A stretch of 64,000 nucleotides of DNA from positions 1-64,000 of the forward strand of contig NZ_PVTE01000006.1 in assembly GCF_003002825.1 (NCBI RefSeq). The letters run 5' to 3'. Source of the stretch: Spirosoma oryzae (GTDB taxonomy: Bacteria > Bacteroidota > Bacteroidia > Cytophagales > Spirosomataceae). The notes below the pieces were generated by a model that was not told the DNA's origin, searched no databases, and worked only from the letters and a program-made list of their open reading frames with translations. This document shows positions 56,410 to 64,000 of this stretch, piece after piece. The first letter of the stretch is position 1, and every line of letters begins with the position of its first letter. Both the position numbers and the translations under genes were made by a program.

Positions 56410-57959
56410 TGAACAACCGTATATATTCTTTCCTCGGCAACCTGCTCATTCTGACGGGCGTGGTTGTCGGCATGACTGGCTGTAGCAAGACGATCGACGA
56501 GTCGCAGCCGGTAGCCTACTTACCCACTAACCTTGACGAAACGGCAGGCAACTGGAAAACCTACGTATTGACCAGCCCGACCGACGTTACGCTGGCGGCT
56601 CCCGCTGCCACTAATTCGACTACCTATCAGGCGGAATTGAGTGACCTGAAAACCCAGTCGAAAACGCTGACGACAGAGCAGCAGCAGGCCGTGACCTACT
56701 GGGGGGCTGGCGCTGTATACCGCTGGAACGAGATTGCCCGTGAACTATCGGCCCGGTATAACCTGCCCCCCGCGTCGACGGCCGATGGAAAGTACCCCGT
56801 CCCCGATGCGGCCAATCCGCTGGCCGATCCCCGCTTTCCTTTCGCAAATCCGCCTTACACGGCGCGAGCCCTGGCCTACCTGAGCGTAGCGCAATATGAT
56901 GCATTGGTCGCCACCTGGTACTACAAGAAGCAGTACAACCGGGCGGCTCCGTCGACGGTAGACAGCGGTATCAAACCCGCGCTTCCCGTGGCTGCTATGT
57001 CATCATACCCATCGGAAGATGCTGTAGTTGCCATGGCGTCATACACGGTGTTGAAAGCGATGTTTCCCGGCGAAGTGCCGTATCTGGACGCGAAACTGGC
57101 TGAACACCAGAATAGCCGGCTGTGGGCTGGGATGAACGTAGCGAGTGATGTTAGCGCCGGTACGAGTTTAGGTAGTCAGGTTGCTGCCAAGGTAATGGCC
57201 CGCGCCAAAACCGATGGTATGAGTACGTCCAACAATCAGTCGGTAACGGGTGGTATGATCAAAGATGTCCAAACCCGTGGTCTGAGCGAGGTATGGGTGA
57301 GTCAGGAATCGCCCGCCCGCCCACCGATGCTGCCGAACTACGGCGTTGTAAAAACCTGGAATTTCGACCAGGCGACGATGGTAAAAATCCGCCCTGATGC
57401 ACCACCGGCAATTGGTAGCCCGGAGTTTACGAAGGCACTGGATGAGTTGAAAACGATCCAACGGACGCAGACGCGCGAGCAGGCGCGCGTAGCCAACTAC
57501 TGGGCAGATGGCGTTGGTAGCTACACCCCCCCCGGTCACTGGCACCGCACGGCGGCCAATGCTGCCCACGACGCTCGCTACAGTGAGGTACGGATGGCCC
57601 GGACGCTGGCGCTGGTCGGGACGGCGCTGATGGATGCCGCTATCTGCTGCTGGGATACCAAGTATTACTATTACTACCCACGCCCACAACAGTTTGGCCT
57701 GAAAACGTCGGTTGGTCTGCCTAACTTCCCGGCTTACACATCCGGACACTCAACGTTCTCGGGCGCTGCCGCCGTTGTCCTGAGCGGTATTTTCCCCGAC
57801 CAGGCCGACGATTTCATGGCCAAGGCTAACGAAGCATCGGTATCACGCATGTATGGGCTGATTCACTATCGCTTTGACTGTGAGGTCGGTATGGCCTGCG
57901 GCAAAAAGATCGGCTCTTTTGCTACGGCCCGTGGTAAAGCCGATGGGTCAGGGCTATAA
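56409..57959 (+). CDS. Vanadium haloperoxidase/PAP2-family lipoprotein, apparently active
   Basis: A 516-residue lipoprotein (lipobox MTGC). The last 120 residues carry the three PAP2/haloperoxidase motifs: KYYYYYPRP, with Lys418 and the RP pair (KX6RP); PAYTSGH with His447; and SRMYGLIHYRFDCEVG with Arg480, His486 and Asp490. These residues bind phosphate or vanadate and His486 is the nucleophile or vanadate ligand. The large N-terminal region is helical, as in the bacterial vanadium-dependent haloperoxidase group. Oxidation of halides or phosphatase activity are both possible. It is coupled to the barrel gene upstream and is paralogous to 59027-60538. Confidence 0.85.
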   Translation: MNNRIYSFLGNLLILTGVVVGMTGCSKTIDESQPVAYLPTNLDETAGNWKTYVLTSPTDVTLAAPAATNSTTYQAELSDLKTQSKTLTTEQQQAVTYWGAGAVYRWNEIARELSARYNLPPASTADGKYPVPDAANPLADPRFPFANPPYTARALAYLSVAQYDALVATWYYKKQYNRAAPSTVDSGIKPALPVAAMSSYPSEDAVVAMASYTVLKAMFPGEVPYLDAKLAEHQNSRLWAGMNVASDVSAGTSLGSQVAAKVMARAKTDGMSTSNNQSVTGGMIKDVQTRGLSEVWVSQESPARPPMLPNYGVVKTWNFDQATMVKIRPDAPPAIGSPEFTKALDELKTIQRTQTREQARVANYWADGVGSYTPPGHWHRTAANAAHDARYSEVRMARTLALVGTALMDAAICCWDTKYYYYYPRPQQFGLKTSVGLPNFPAYTSGHSTFSGAAAVVLSGIFPDQADDFMAKANEASVSRMYGLIHYRFDCEVGMACGKKIGSFATARGKADGSGL

Positions 57960-57976
57960 ACCGAGCGTCGAACAGT

Positions 57977-58018
57977 AGACGTCCGTGCTTGCAGAGCTGT
58001 CTGTGGGCGCGGACGTCT
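57977..58018. other. Hairpin between the two barrel/haloperoxidase modules
   Basis: AGACGTCCG (57977-57985) pairs with CGGACGTCT (58010-58018). It follows the first haloperoxidase gene by 17 nt. No T-run follows, so a terminator role is uncertain. Confidence 0.5.
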
Positions 58019-58100
58019 GCGTTAGATACGGTCATAAATTGCGTCGATTGCACTGGTGAACATACGGGATCGTGTACCTTTACGTTCCTACACTGTGCCT

Positions 58101-59003
58101 ATGCAACAATTTATCCGACTTAGCCTGATCCTTGTTTGCCTGTCTCTGCCACGATTTGCGTCGGCGCAGGGACTAATGGACGGCTTCATGAAGGGCGACC
58201 GAAAAGCCAGTCTGGCCGTTACGTATTCGCAGGAAACGTTCGATACGTATTACCGGGGAACCACCCCTTTCCGCGACCCGAACCTGGGCACAGTAACCAC
58301 GCAGGCGCTCAATCTGTATGGCGTATACGGATTAGGTTACGACCTCGACCTGATCGTAACGGCCCCCTACATACGTACCGAAGCCAGCGCTGGCTATCAG
58401 CCGAAACAGGAGGGTTTTCAGGATGTAACGGCCGCCTTACGCTGGGAAGCCTTCGACTACAAGCTGGGTAAAGCACGGCTGTCGTGGCTGTTTGCGCTGG
58501 GATACACGATGCCCATTCAGAACTACGTCAACGACAACATGCTGGCGCTCGGGCAAGGCTCGAAAAATATCGACGGTCGGACCATGCTGCATTTTAAGTC
58601 GGGTTCGTTTTTCCTGACCGGTCAGTTTGGCTACATCCGCCGTGGCCCCGTTACGCTCGACCGGATCGTCAATGTCTACGATCCCAGTCAGGTCAATCCG
58701 AACAGCGGTATGAAAGTCAATGTACCTGATGTTACCGAAGCGATTATCCGAACCGGTTTCGCGACAAAACGAGTGTACATCGACGTGTGGGGGCAGCAAC
58801 AAACGCCCTATGCGGTCGGTACGGACATCGGCCCCGGCATACCGTTTCCAACAAACGCCATTGGCTTTCAGCGGGTAGGCGGTACCCTGTTTCTGCGGCT
58901 TGTCGGTCGGCTAGGGCTGAATTTCGGCTACAGCACGACGCTCGACGGGCAGAATATCGGTAAATCAACCCGGCTCAGTGGGGGTATTATCATCGGCAAC
59001 TAA
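58101..59003 (+). CDS. Outer-membrane beta-barrel protein, copy 2 of the barrel/haloperoxidase module
   Basis: A 300-residue protein started at MQQFIRLSLILVCLSLPRFASAQ, a signal peptide. It has barrel-like strands throughout and the shared motifs LIVTAPYIRTEASAGY and PFPTNAIG. It is homologous to the product of 55510-56409 although quite diverged. A TACCTTTA box stands at 58075-58082, near the end of the upstream spacer, and may be part of its own promoter. It is followed 23 nt later by the second haloperoxidase-like gene. Confidence 0.75.
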   Translation: MQQFIRLSLILVCLSLPRFASAQGLMDGFMKGDRKASLAVTYSQETFDTYYRGTTPFRDPNLGTVTTQALNLYGVYGLGYDLDLIVTAPYIRTEASAGYQPKQEGFQDVTAALRWEAFDYKLGKARLSWLFALGYTMPIQNYVNDNMLALGQGSKNIDGRTMLHFKSGSFFLTGQFGYIRRGPVTLDRIVNVYDPSQVNPNSGMKVNVPDVTEAIIRTGFATKRVYIDVWGQQQTPYAVGTDIGPGIPFPTNAIGFQRVGGTLFLRLVGRLGLNFGYSTTLDGQNIGKSTRLSGGIIIGN

Positions 59004-59026
59004 GTGTATCCAACCGGAATCCGGGC

Positions 59027-60538
59027 ATGACTTATACATCAACGGTACGCAACCTGTGCCTTAGCCTGCTGTTAGTGGGCGCTGGACTGACAGGTTGTAA
59101 GGAAAATACAATCAGCGAAGGCGTTCTCCCTTATTTTGAACCAGCTACGATCGACCCGGATGGGGGAACCTGGCGAACCGTACTGCTCTCATCGGCCAGC
59201 GCGATCAGCGTTCCGGCACCAACGGCAATTACGTCGGATGCGTATCAGACGGAATTGACGTCAGTAAAAAACGGAATCCTAACCTCGACGCCGGATCAGA
59301 ATACGGCCGTGAACTATTGGGGGCAGGGGGGCGTGGTACGCTGGAATCAGATTGCCCGGCAGCTCGTCGCCAAATACAACACCGCACCGGTGTACAACGA
59401 CGCGACGGGCCAATACCTGACGGTCGACCCCAGCGCACCGGTGGCCAGTTTACCGTTCGCCACCCGACTGTATGCCTTACTTAGCGCGGCCCAGTACGAT
59501 GCGCTTGTCGTGGCCTGGCGGGCTAAATACCAGTACAACCGGCCTTCGCTGAATCGGCAAAATATCGTCACTCGTTTGCCGGTCGCCGACGTGCCTTCGT
59601 ATCCGTCGGAAGGGGCGGCTATCGCCGAAGCGTCAGCCCAGATTCTGACCTACTTCTTCCCGAACGAAGCCACTTACATCAAGGCGAAGGCGACTGAACA
59701 TAAACAGAGTCAGCTATGGGCGGGTATCAACGTAGCGAGTGATGTGAAAGCGGGGGAAACCCTGGCGGCTGCGGTAGCGGCTGTTGCCCTGAACCGCGCC
59801 CGTACCGATCGGTTCACTACCAGCACGGATAGCTGGGCGACGATGAAGGCCAAAGCGCCGTATGACGTTACCTGGCAAAGTCTGGAAATTCCGTCCCGGT
59901 TGCCGGTCGTACCCCTGGCGGGCCGCGTCAAAACTTGGTTTGACTCGACAACGGTAGCACAGTTATCCCCAGCCGCCCCACCACTGACTAACACCACCGC
60001 GTTTCAGACGGCACTGGCTGAGGTTCGTGCCACCGCCGACAGCCGGACCCGCGACCAATGGGCCACCGCCGATTACTGGAACGACGGGCTGGCGACGTAT
60101 ACCGTGGCAGGTCACTGGAACCTGATTGCCGAGCAACTTATTCAGGAAGATCGGCAGAATGAACTGCGCTCAGCCCGAACCTATGCGCTACTCAACCGGG
60201 CGTTGCACGATGTGACAACCACAGGCTGGCAGGCCAAATACACGTATTTCGTACCCCGCCCCGCCCAGCTCGACGCAAAAATTAAAACATCAGTCCTAAT
60301 GCCGAATACCCCGGCTTATGTCAGCGATCATGCTGCCACGTCCGCAGCGGCCAACACGATACTGACCTACCTGTTCCCGGCTGAAACGACATGGCTGAAG
60401 AAACAGAGCGACGACGCTATTATCGCGACACTCTATGCCGGAACGCAATATCGATTTAGTATCGATGCCGGCGTACAGCTTGGTACGGGTGTCGGTACAC
60501 TGGCTACGAACTGGGGTAAAGCCGACGGCGCGAAGTAA
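59027..60538 (+). CDS. Haloperoxidase-like lipoprotein with lost catalytic residues
   Basis: A 503-residue lipoprotein (lipobox LTGC) that matches the product of 56409-57959 over its length, for example YWGQGGVVRWNQIARQL and LWAGINVASDVKAGETL. KX6RP is kept (KYTYFVPRP), but SGH has become SDH (His435), and SRMYGLIHYRFD has become ATLYAGTQYRFS: Arg480 to Thr468, His486 to Gln474 and Asp490 to Ser478. With the nucleophile His and its partners gone, it should not act as a haloperoxidase or phosphatase. It may bind a ligand or assist the active copy. Confidence 0.8.
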   Translation: MTYTSTVRNLCLSLLLVGAGLTGCKENTISEGVLPYFEPATIDPDGGTWRTVLLSSASAISVPAPTAITSDAYQTELTSVKNGILTSTPDQNTAVNYWGQGGVVRWNQIARQLVAKYNTAPVYNDATGQYLTVDPSAPVASLPFATRLYALLSAAQYDALVVAWRAKYQYNRPSLNRQNIVTRLPVADVPSYPSEGAAIAEASAQILTYFFPNEATYIKAKATEHKQSQLWAGINVASDVKAGETLAAAVAAVALNRARTDRFTTSTDSWATMKAKAPYDVTWQSLEIPSRLPVVPLAGRVKTWFDSTTVAQLSPAAPPLTNTTAFQTALAEVRATADSRTRDQWATADYWNDGLATYTVAGHWNLIAEQLIQEDRQNELRSARTYALLNRALHDVTTTGWQAKYTYFVPRPAQLDAKIKTSVLMPNTPAYVSDHAATSAAANTILTYLFPAETTWLKKQSDDAIIATLYAGTQYRFSIDAGVQLGTGVGTLATNWGKADGAK

Positions 60539-60603
60539 CTTGATAAACACAGACGTTGCTTGTCGAGCATAAAATGCTGCTTAATCTTCGTACTATGTTT
60601 GTC

Positions 60604-60638
60604 ATCCCGAGCCTGCGACCGGGCCGCCGGCTCGGGAT
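60604..60638 (+). terminator. Hairpin after the haloperoxidase-like gene
   Basis: ATCCCGAGCC pairs with GGCTCGGGAT around a 15-nt loop, followed by AATAAAATC. It may end transcription but lacks a T-run. Confidence 0.5.
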
Positions 60639-60667
60639 AATAAAATCAACTCTTTCTACCAAACGTA

Positions 60668-61117
60668 CTACAACGGCTTCGGCTTTTTTGCGAACTGGTA
60701 GGCTATACCCAGGAATGATTGCAGGACGCCGACTTTGAAGTCTTTACGCGAGTAAGGCGCGATCTCCACCGCTACCCGTAGGTTGGGTACGAAGGGGACG
60801 TGTGCCCGCGCGCCAACGTGAAGTGAATAGCCCTCCAGCACATCCCGGTTATCAAGTCCATTCAGGAAATTGGCACGAATGCCGAGGCCCGTGTAATAGT
60901 TGATCCGCTCTTTACGGACGACGTTGACCATCGGGCAGAAAGTCGTGCTGAGCGAGCCAAAAACGGTATTGGTCTGCACGCGGGCGTCGACCCAGAACGC
61001 GCGATCGGCGTTGCTGCTGACCGAGACGACGTTATTGAATGGATAATAAGCGACCGAAGCCTGTCCGAAAGCCGTCAGGCCAACGCTGAGTAAGAGTAGG
61101 GTAAGCGTATGTTTCAT
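60668..61117 (-). CDS. Outer-membrane beta-barrel-like protein
   Basis: A 149-residue protein started at MKHTLTLLLLSVGLTAFGQ (61117), a signal peptide. The frame is open to 61237 only because of a family B stem-loop. The body reads as barrel strands: ASVAYYPFNNVVSV, RAFWVDARVQTNTVFGSL, INYYTGLGIRANFL, YSLHVGARAHVPF, LRVAVEIAPYSR. It is a small OMP-like protein of unknown role. It follows tsaB on the same strand. Confidence 0.7.
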   Translation of the reverse strand: MKHTLTLLLLSVGLTAFGQASVAYYPFNNVVSVSSNADRAFWVDARVQTNTVFGSLSTTFCPMVNVVRKERINYYTGLGIRANFLNGLDNRDVLEGYSLHVGARAHVPFVPNLRVAVEIAPYSRKDFKVGVLQSFLGIAYQFAKKPKPL

Positions 61118-61141
61118 ACTCGCAAAGCAACAACCTTTTTC

Positions 61142-61244
61142 GGGTTTAAACACAGAGTGAACAGAGCTTCGCACAGAGAAAACAGAGAGCCATAGCACTG
61201 TGTACTCTGTGTAAGTCTCTGTTTTCTCCGTGTTCAAACAACCG
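61142..61244. repeat. Long stem-loop, family B (ACACAGAG type), copy 2
   Basis: GGTTTAAACACAGAG and ACAGAGAAAACAGAGA pair with TCTCTGTTTTCTCCGTGTT and CAAACAACC. It lies between tsaB and the OMP-like gene and covers the last codons and stop of tsaB. Confidence 0.75.
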
Positions 61245-61923
61245 TTTTTCGTGGCTGCGTCGTCATGAAATCCTTGAGGTAGAACGGCTCGAACGTAGCC
61301 GGATTTTCAACCTGACCAGCCGCAACTAGTGCCGTTGCCAGTTTACCAATCGTGCGCGCCGACGGAACGACGACCTGCTCGGGGAAAATAGCATTCGGCT
61401 GTTGCCCCAGTACCGCCTGACACTTGGCTGCCCCATCGCCGAAGAAAACGACTGGTTGGTGGCTTAACTGGTCGGTAAACGAATGCTCGTCGATAATCTC
61501 AGCTTTTGTCGGTACCCGCTCTTCACCGGTAGTGTCGTAAAAGGCGCAGTAGACTTCCATCCGCCGGGCATCGATCATAGGACAAAGCAGCATTTCGGCG
61601 GGATAAAAGCCACGAATCTGCTCGGCCATGGCAGCCAGCGTATTGACGGCAATCAGCGGTTTGTCGAGTGCAAAACACAAGCCTTTCGCCGTCGACACGC
61701 CGATACGCAGGCCTGTATACGAACCCGGCCCCATCGCCACGGCAACGGCGTCGAGCTGATTGAGCGTGAAGCTCGTTTGCCGGACTACATCGTCGATCAG
61801 GCTGGTCAGCATCGCCGATGACGTTCGTTCGACAAACAATTCGTAACACCCCAACAGCACGCCATTCTGGTGCAGCGCAACCGAACAGACTGTCGTTGAG
61901 GTGTCGATAGAAAGAATAAGCAC
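61234..61923 (-). CDS. tsaB: tRNA threonylcarbamoyladenosine synthesis protein TsaB
   Basis: A 229-residue ASKHA-fold protein that partners TsaD in t6A modification of ANN-decoding tRNAs. Visible: MLILSIDTSTTVCSVAL at the start, VGPGSYTGLRIGVSTAKGL-type segment (AMGPGSYTGLRIG near residue 65) and LAAMAEQIRGF. It begins 3 nt after the S41 protease stop, so they share a transcript. The extreme C-terminus is encoded by one arm of a family B stem-loop. Confidence 0.95.
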   Translation of the reverse strand: MLILSIDTSTTVCSVALHQNGVLLGCYELFVERTSSAMLTSLIDDVVRQTSFTLNQLDAVAVAMGPGSYTGLRIGVSTAKGLCFALDKPLIAVNTLAAMAEQIRGFYPAEMLLCPMIDARRMEVYCAFYDTTGEERVPTKAEIIDEHSFTDQLSHQPVVFFGDGAAKCQAVLGQQPNAIFPEQVVVPSARTIGKLATALVAAGQVENPATFEPFYLKDFMTTQPRKTVV

Positions 61924-61926
61924 GGA

Positions 61927-63585
61927 TTATTTCTTTTTCAGAATCGAGTTATACCGATTCATGTCTTTAAACAGCGCGAGTGCCGCTTTCAACTCGGTGT
62001 CGTCGGCGAACGAAGCTTCCTTGATCCCTTTCTGTAGGTAATAATGCCCCGCAATCTCTTCGTCGAGCAGCGCGCGAACTTCGTTGCGGAACGTCATCAG
62101 ATCAGCGTCTTTACTGTGCGACATCTTGGTCTTGAGCGACTTCAACTGATCTTGAATGAGGTCGAAATATTTTTCTTTCTTGGCCGATGCTTCCAGCGTA
62201 CCCAGATCTTTTTCAACCTGCGTCGTGTAGTCATACTCCTTGTCGGCGACCCACTTCATGAAGTCGGCGTACTCGGCGTCGGTCAGGCGGAATTCGCGGG
62301 CGGGTTTGATCGTCGGGTGATCGTGATGATACTTCACGGCATAGTCGAAGATCAGTCCTTTGTTGGTCAGGCTTTGCGCGATCGGGGCAGCCAGCTGATT
62401 TTCGGTAACGACATCGGGCAACACACCACCGCCGTCGTACACCGGCCGGCCGGCTTTGGTCTTAAACGCCGTTTGCAGTGAATCGGGAATCTTGCCCACG
62501 CTGCCGTCTGGGTTACGGTGGCTATAGTCGATAGCTTGAATACACCGGCCGCTGGGAATGTAGTATTTCGCCGTTGTAATCTTTAGCTTGGTGTTGAACG
62601 ACAGTTCGCGGGTGGTCTGTACCAGCCCTTTGCCGTACGTCCGTTGCCCGATCAATACACCCCGGTCGTAGTCCTGAATGACACCCGATACGATCTCGGC
62701 GGCCGACGCGCTATGACTGTTGGTCAGCACGATGATCGGAATTTCTAGGTCCATCGGCGCATTCATGGCCGTGTAGGTTTTATTCCACTCGGTCACCTTC
62801 CCCTTCGTCGTCACCACTTCCGAATCTTTCGGGATAAAGATGTTGCAGATGTCGATGGCCATGTTGAGCAGCCCACCGGGATTTTCGCGTACGTCGAGCA
62901 CCAGCTTTTTCATGCCCTTACCCTTCAGCTCCTGCACCGCCGTCCGTACTTCCCGCGAGGCCGTAGCCGTGAAGTCCTTCAGGTCGATGTAGCCCACGTC
63001 GTCCGACAACATGCCGTAGTAGGGCACATTGGTCATCTTCACGACGTCGCGCATCACGGTCACCTCGACCGGCGCCGTAGCCCCGTATCGCTTTACCGAT
63101 AGTTTTACCGCTGTATTGTTCTGCCCTTTGATGAGCTTACTGGCATCGGCATCTTTCCGGCTTTTCAGCTCGACACCGTCAATCTTCAGAATTTCGTCGC
63201 CGATTTGCAGGCCCGACTTCTCGGCGGGGGTGCCTTCGTAAATCATCAGCACGATGTTCTTGCCCTGCCGCTGCCCGATAACCGCTCCGATGCCGTTGTA
63301 GCGACCGGTGGTCATGGTCATGTAATCTTCGATTTCGTCTTCCGCGTAGAAATTGGTGTACGGATCAAGCCCCTTCAGCATCGCATCGATACTGCTTTTC
63401 ACCATCCGGTTAGGGTTGATCTCGTCGACATAGTACATGTTCAGTTCCTTGAACAAAGTCGCGTAAATGTCGAGGTTGCGGGCGATCTCGAAGAAGCGGT
63501 CGTCGTTCTTGAACGAAAACAGGCCAATACCACCCGCTACGAGCCCGGCTGTGGCGAAAAGCGTCAAACGTTTGCTGAGGTGCAT
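61927..63585 (-). CDS. S41-family C-terminal processing protease
   Basis: A 552-residue CtpA-type protease. An N-terminal anchor (LTLFATAGLVAGGIGLFSF) is followed by a PDZ domain near residues 90-170 (GIGAVIGQRQGKNIVLMIYEGTPAEKSGLQIGDEIL) and the S41 catalytic domain: TNSHSASAAEIVSGVIQDY, whose Ser is the nucleophile, and GKGLVQTTREL with the base Lys about 25 residues later. It trims periplasmic proteins. It sits between rnpA and tsaB, a common order in this group. Confidence 0.93.
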   Translation of the reverse strand: MHLSKRLTLFATAGLVAGGIGLFSFKNDDRFFEIARNLDIYATLFKELNMYYVDEINPNRMVKSSIDAMLKGLDPYTNFYAEDEIEDYMTMTTGRYNGIGAVIGQRQGKNIVLMIYEGTPAEKSGLQIGDEILKIDGVELKSRKDADASKLIKGQNNTAVKLSVKRYGATAPVEVTVMRDVVKMTNVPYYGMLSDDVGYIDLKDFTATASREVRTAVQELKGKGMKKLVLDVRENPGGLLNMAIDICNIFIPKDSEVVTTKGKVTEWNKTYTAMNAPMDLEIPIIVLTNSHSASAAEIVSGVIQDYDRGVLIGQRTYGKGLVQTTRELSFNTKLKITTAKYYIPSGRCIQAIDYSHRNPDGSVGKIPDSLQTAFKTKAGRPVYDGGGVLPDVVTENQLAAPIAQSLTNKGLIFDYAVKYHHDHPTIKPAREFRLTDAEYADFMKWVADKEYDYTTQVEKDLGTLEASAKKEKYFDLIQDQLKSLKTKMSHSKDADLMTFRNEVRALLDEEIAGHYYLQKGIKEASFADDTELKAALALFKDMNRYNSILKKK

Positions 63586-63587
63586 AA

Positions 63588-63696
63588 GGGTTTACAGTTT
63601 ACAGTAGTCGGTTTACAGTAGTGATCAGGCGGTGGACCGTCACACGGTTGTGGGTATTGGACAGACGGAAAACCGTAAACTGAATACCGAAAACCT
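63588..63696. repeat. Long imperfect stem-loop, family A, copy 4
   Basis: GGGTTTACAGTTTACAGTAG and CGGTTTACAG pair with AAACCGTAAACTGAATACCG and AAACCT. It fills the space between rnpA and the S41 protease gene and touches the rnpA stop. Confidence 0.7.
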
Positions 63697-64000
63697 ACAA
63701 CTTTCGTAAGGCTAATTTCATACCTTTTTCTATCTCCTCAAACGAAATAATCTGCTTGGCCGTATAAAGCAAGGCGAGGTGGCTGGGTAGGGGGCGCGTG
63801 CGGCCCTCGGGGGGAAAGAGTAACTGCTTGTTGAGCCGGTAAGCCTCGCGGACACGCCGACGAATCAGGTTGCGGTCGACGGCCCGTTTGAACTGCCGTT
63901 TGGGAACGGTAATGACGATGGCGGGCAGCGCTCCGGCGGCTTCAGGTTCGTTTAGATAAAGGAGTCTAAACGGAAAAAGGTAGAACGTCCCAACGGCCGT
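63695..64000 (-). CDS. rnpA: Ribonuclease P protein component, 5' end beyond the window
   Basis: The last 101 residues and stop are present; the start lies outside the window. The RnpA signature is clear: AIVITVPKRQFKRAVDRNLIRRRVREAYRL, with the conserved K-R-A..R-N.I+R..RE..R that binds the P RNA. It is required for tRNA 5' processing. Upstream, rpmH may lie just outside the window, as often in bacteria. The gene is followed by an S41 protease and tsaB. Confidence 0.92.
   Translation of the reverse strand, partial: TAVGTFYLFPFRLLYLNEPEAAGALPAIVITVPKRQFKRAVDRNLIRRRVREAYRLNKQLLFPPEGRTRPLPSHLALLYTAKQIISFEEIEKGMKLALRKL

Overview
The window looks like part of the chromosome of a Bacteroidota bacterium of the order Cytophagales, most likely Spirosoma or a close relative in Spirosomaceae. 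The evidence is the set of housekeeping and surface genes (rnpA–S41 protease–tsaB, NIPSNAP, DUF3108, dual TonB-C proteins, GH3 enzyme, M14/M16 proteases), Bacteroidota-type -7 promoter boxes (TAnnTTTG) and the absence of obvious Shine-Dalgarno sites. The genus is an inference from gene content only.

Bases 1 to about 14,900 are the early/replication half of a temperate phage or phage-like integrative element, whose other end lies outside the window. Nearly all its genes are on the minus strand and tightly packed, often overlapping by ATGA or TAATG. They include a LytTR DNA-binding protein, a RusA-like resolvase, a phage-type sliding clamp, a MazG-like pyrophosphatase, a DnaC-type helicase loader, a replication initiator, a PD-(D/E)XK-like protein, a pentapeptide-repeat protein and an excisionase-like HTH protein. 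Two plus-strand genes diverge from them: an S24-type repressor and a tyrosine integrase. The initiator gene contains 22/23-bp iterons beside an AT-rich stretch, the layout of the lambda origin inside gene O. Putative operator half-sites recur at the repressor promoter and at a second promoter (about 7.7 kb) whose leader carries a three-way hairpin. A short motif (AATTGATTAG) recurs at gene junctions throughout the element.

Bases 14,881 to 16,513 are an AT-rich stretch with no convincing gene, probably containing the element/chromosome junction.

Bases 16.5 to 64 kb are ordinary chromosome: an M14 protease; DUF3108 and a predicted aminopeptidase; a CPA1 antiporter; an M16 protease; a higBA toxin-antitoxin pair behind a 13-G tract and a perfect palindrome; SCP2 and Gfo/Idh/MocA proteins; a succinate-semialdehyde-type dehydrogenase; a MarR-controlled EmrA/EmrB/TolC efflux operon with visible operators; comB; gcvT; two tandem TonB-C/MORN-like proteins; a GH3 glycosidase; deoC; rluB with a long Arg/Asp-rich tail; acetoacetyl-CoA ligase; a polysaccharide deacetylase; a THI5-like protein; moaA; a duplicated beta-barrel plus vanadium-haloperoxidase-like lipoprotein module in which the second enzyme has lost catalytic residues; and rnpA–S41–tsaB.

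The chromosomal part, but not the phage part, is punctuated by long stem-loops of at least six sequence families between genes. Two copies flanking gcvT have identical loops while four stem base pairs have changed in a compensated way, which points to selection on structure.
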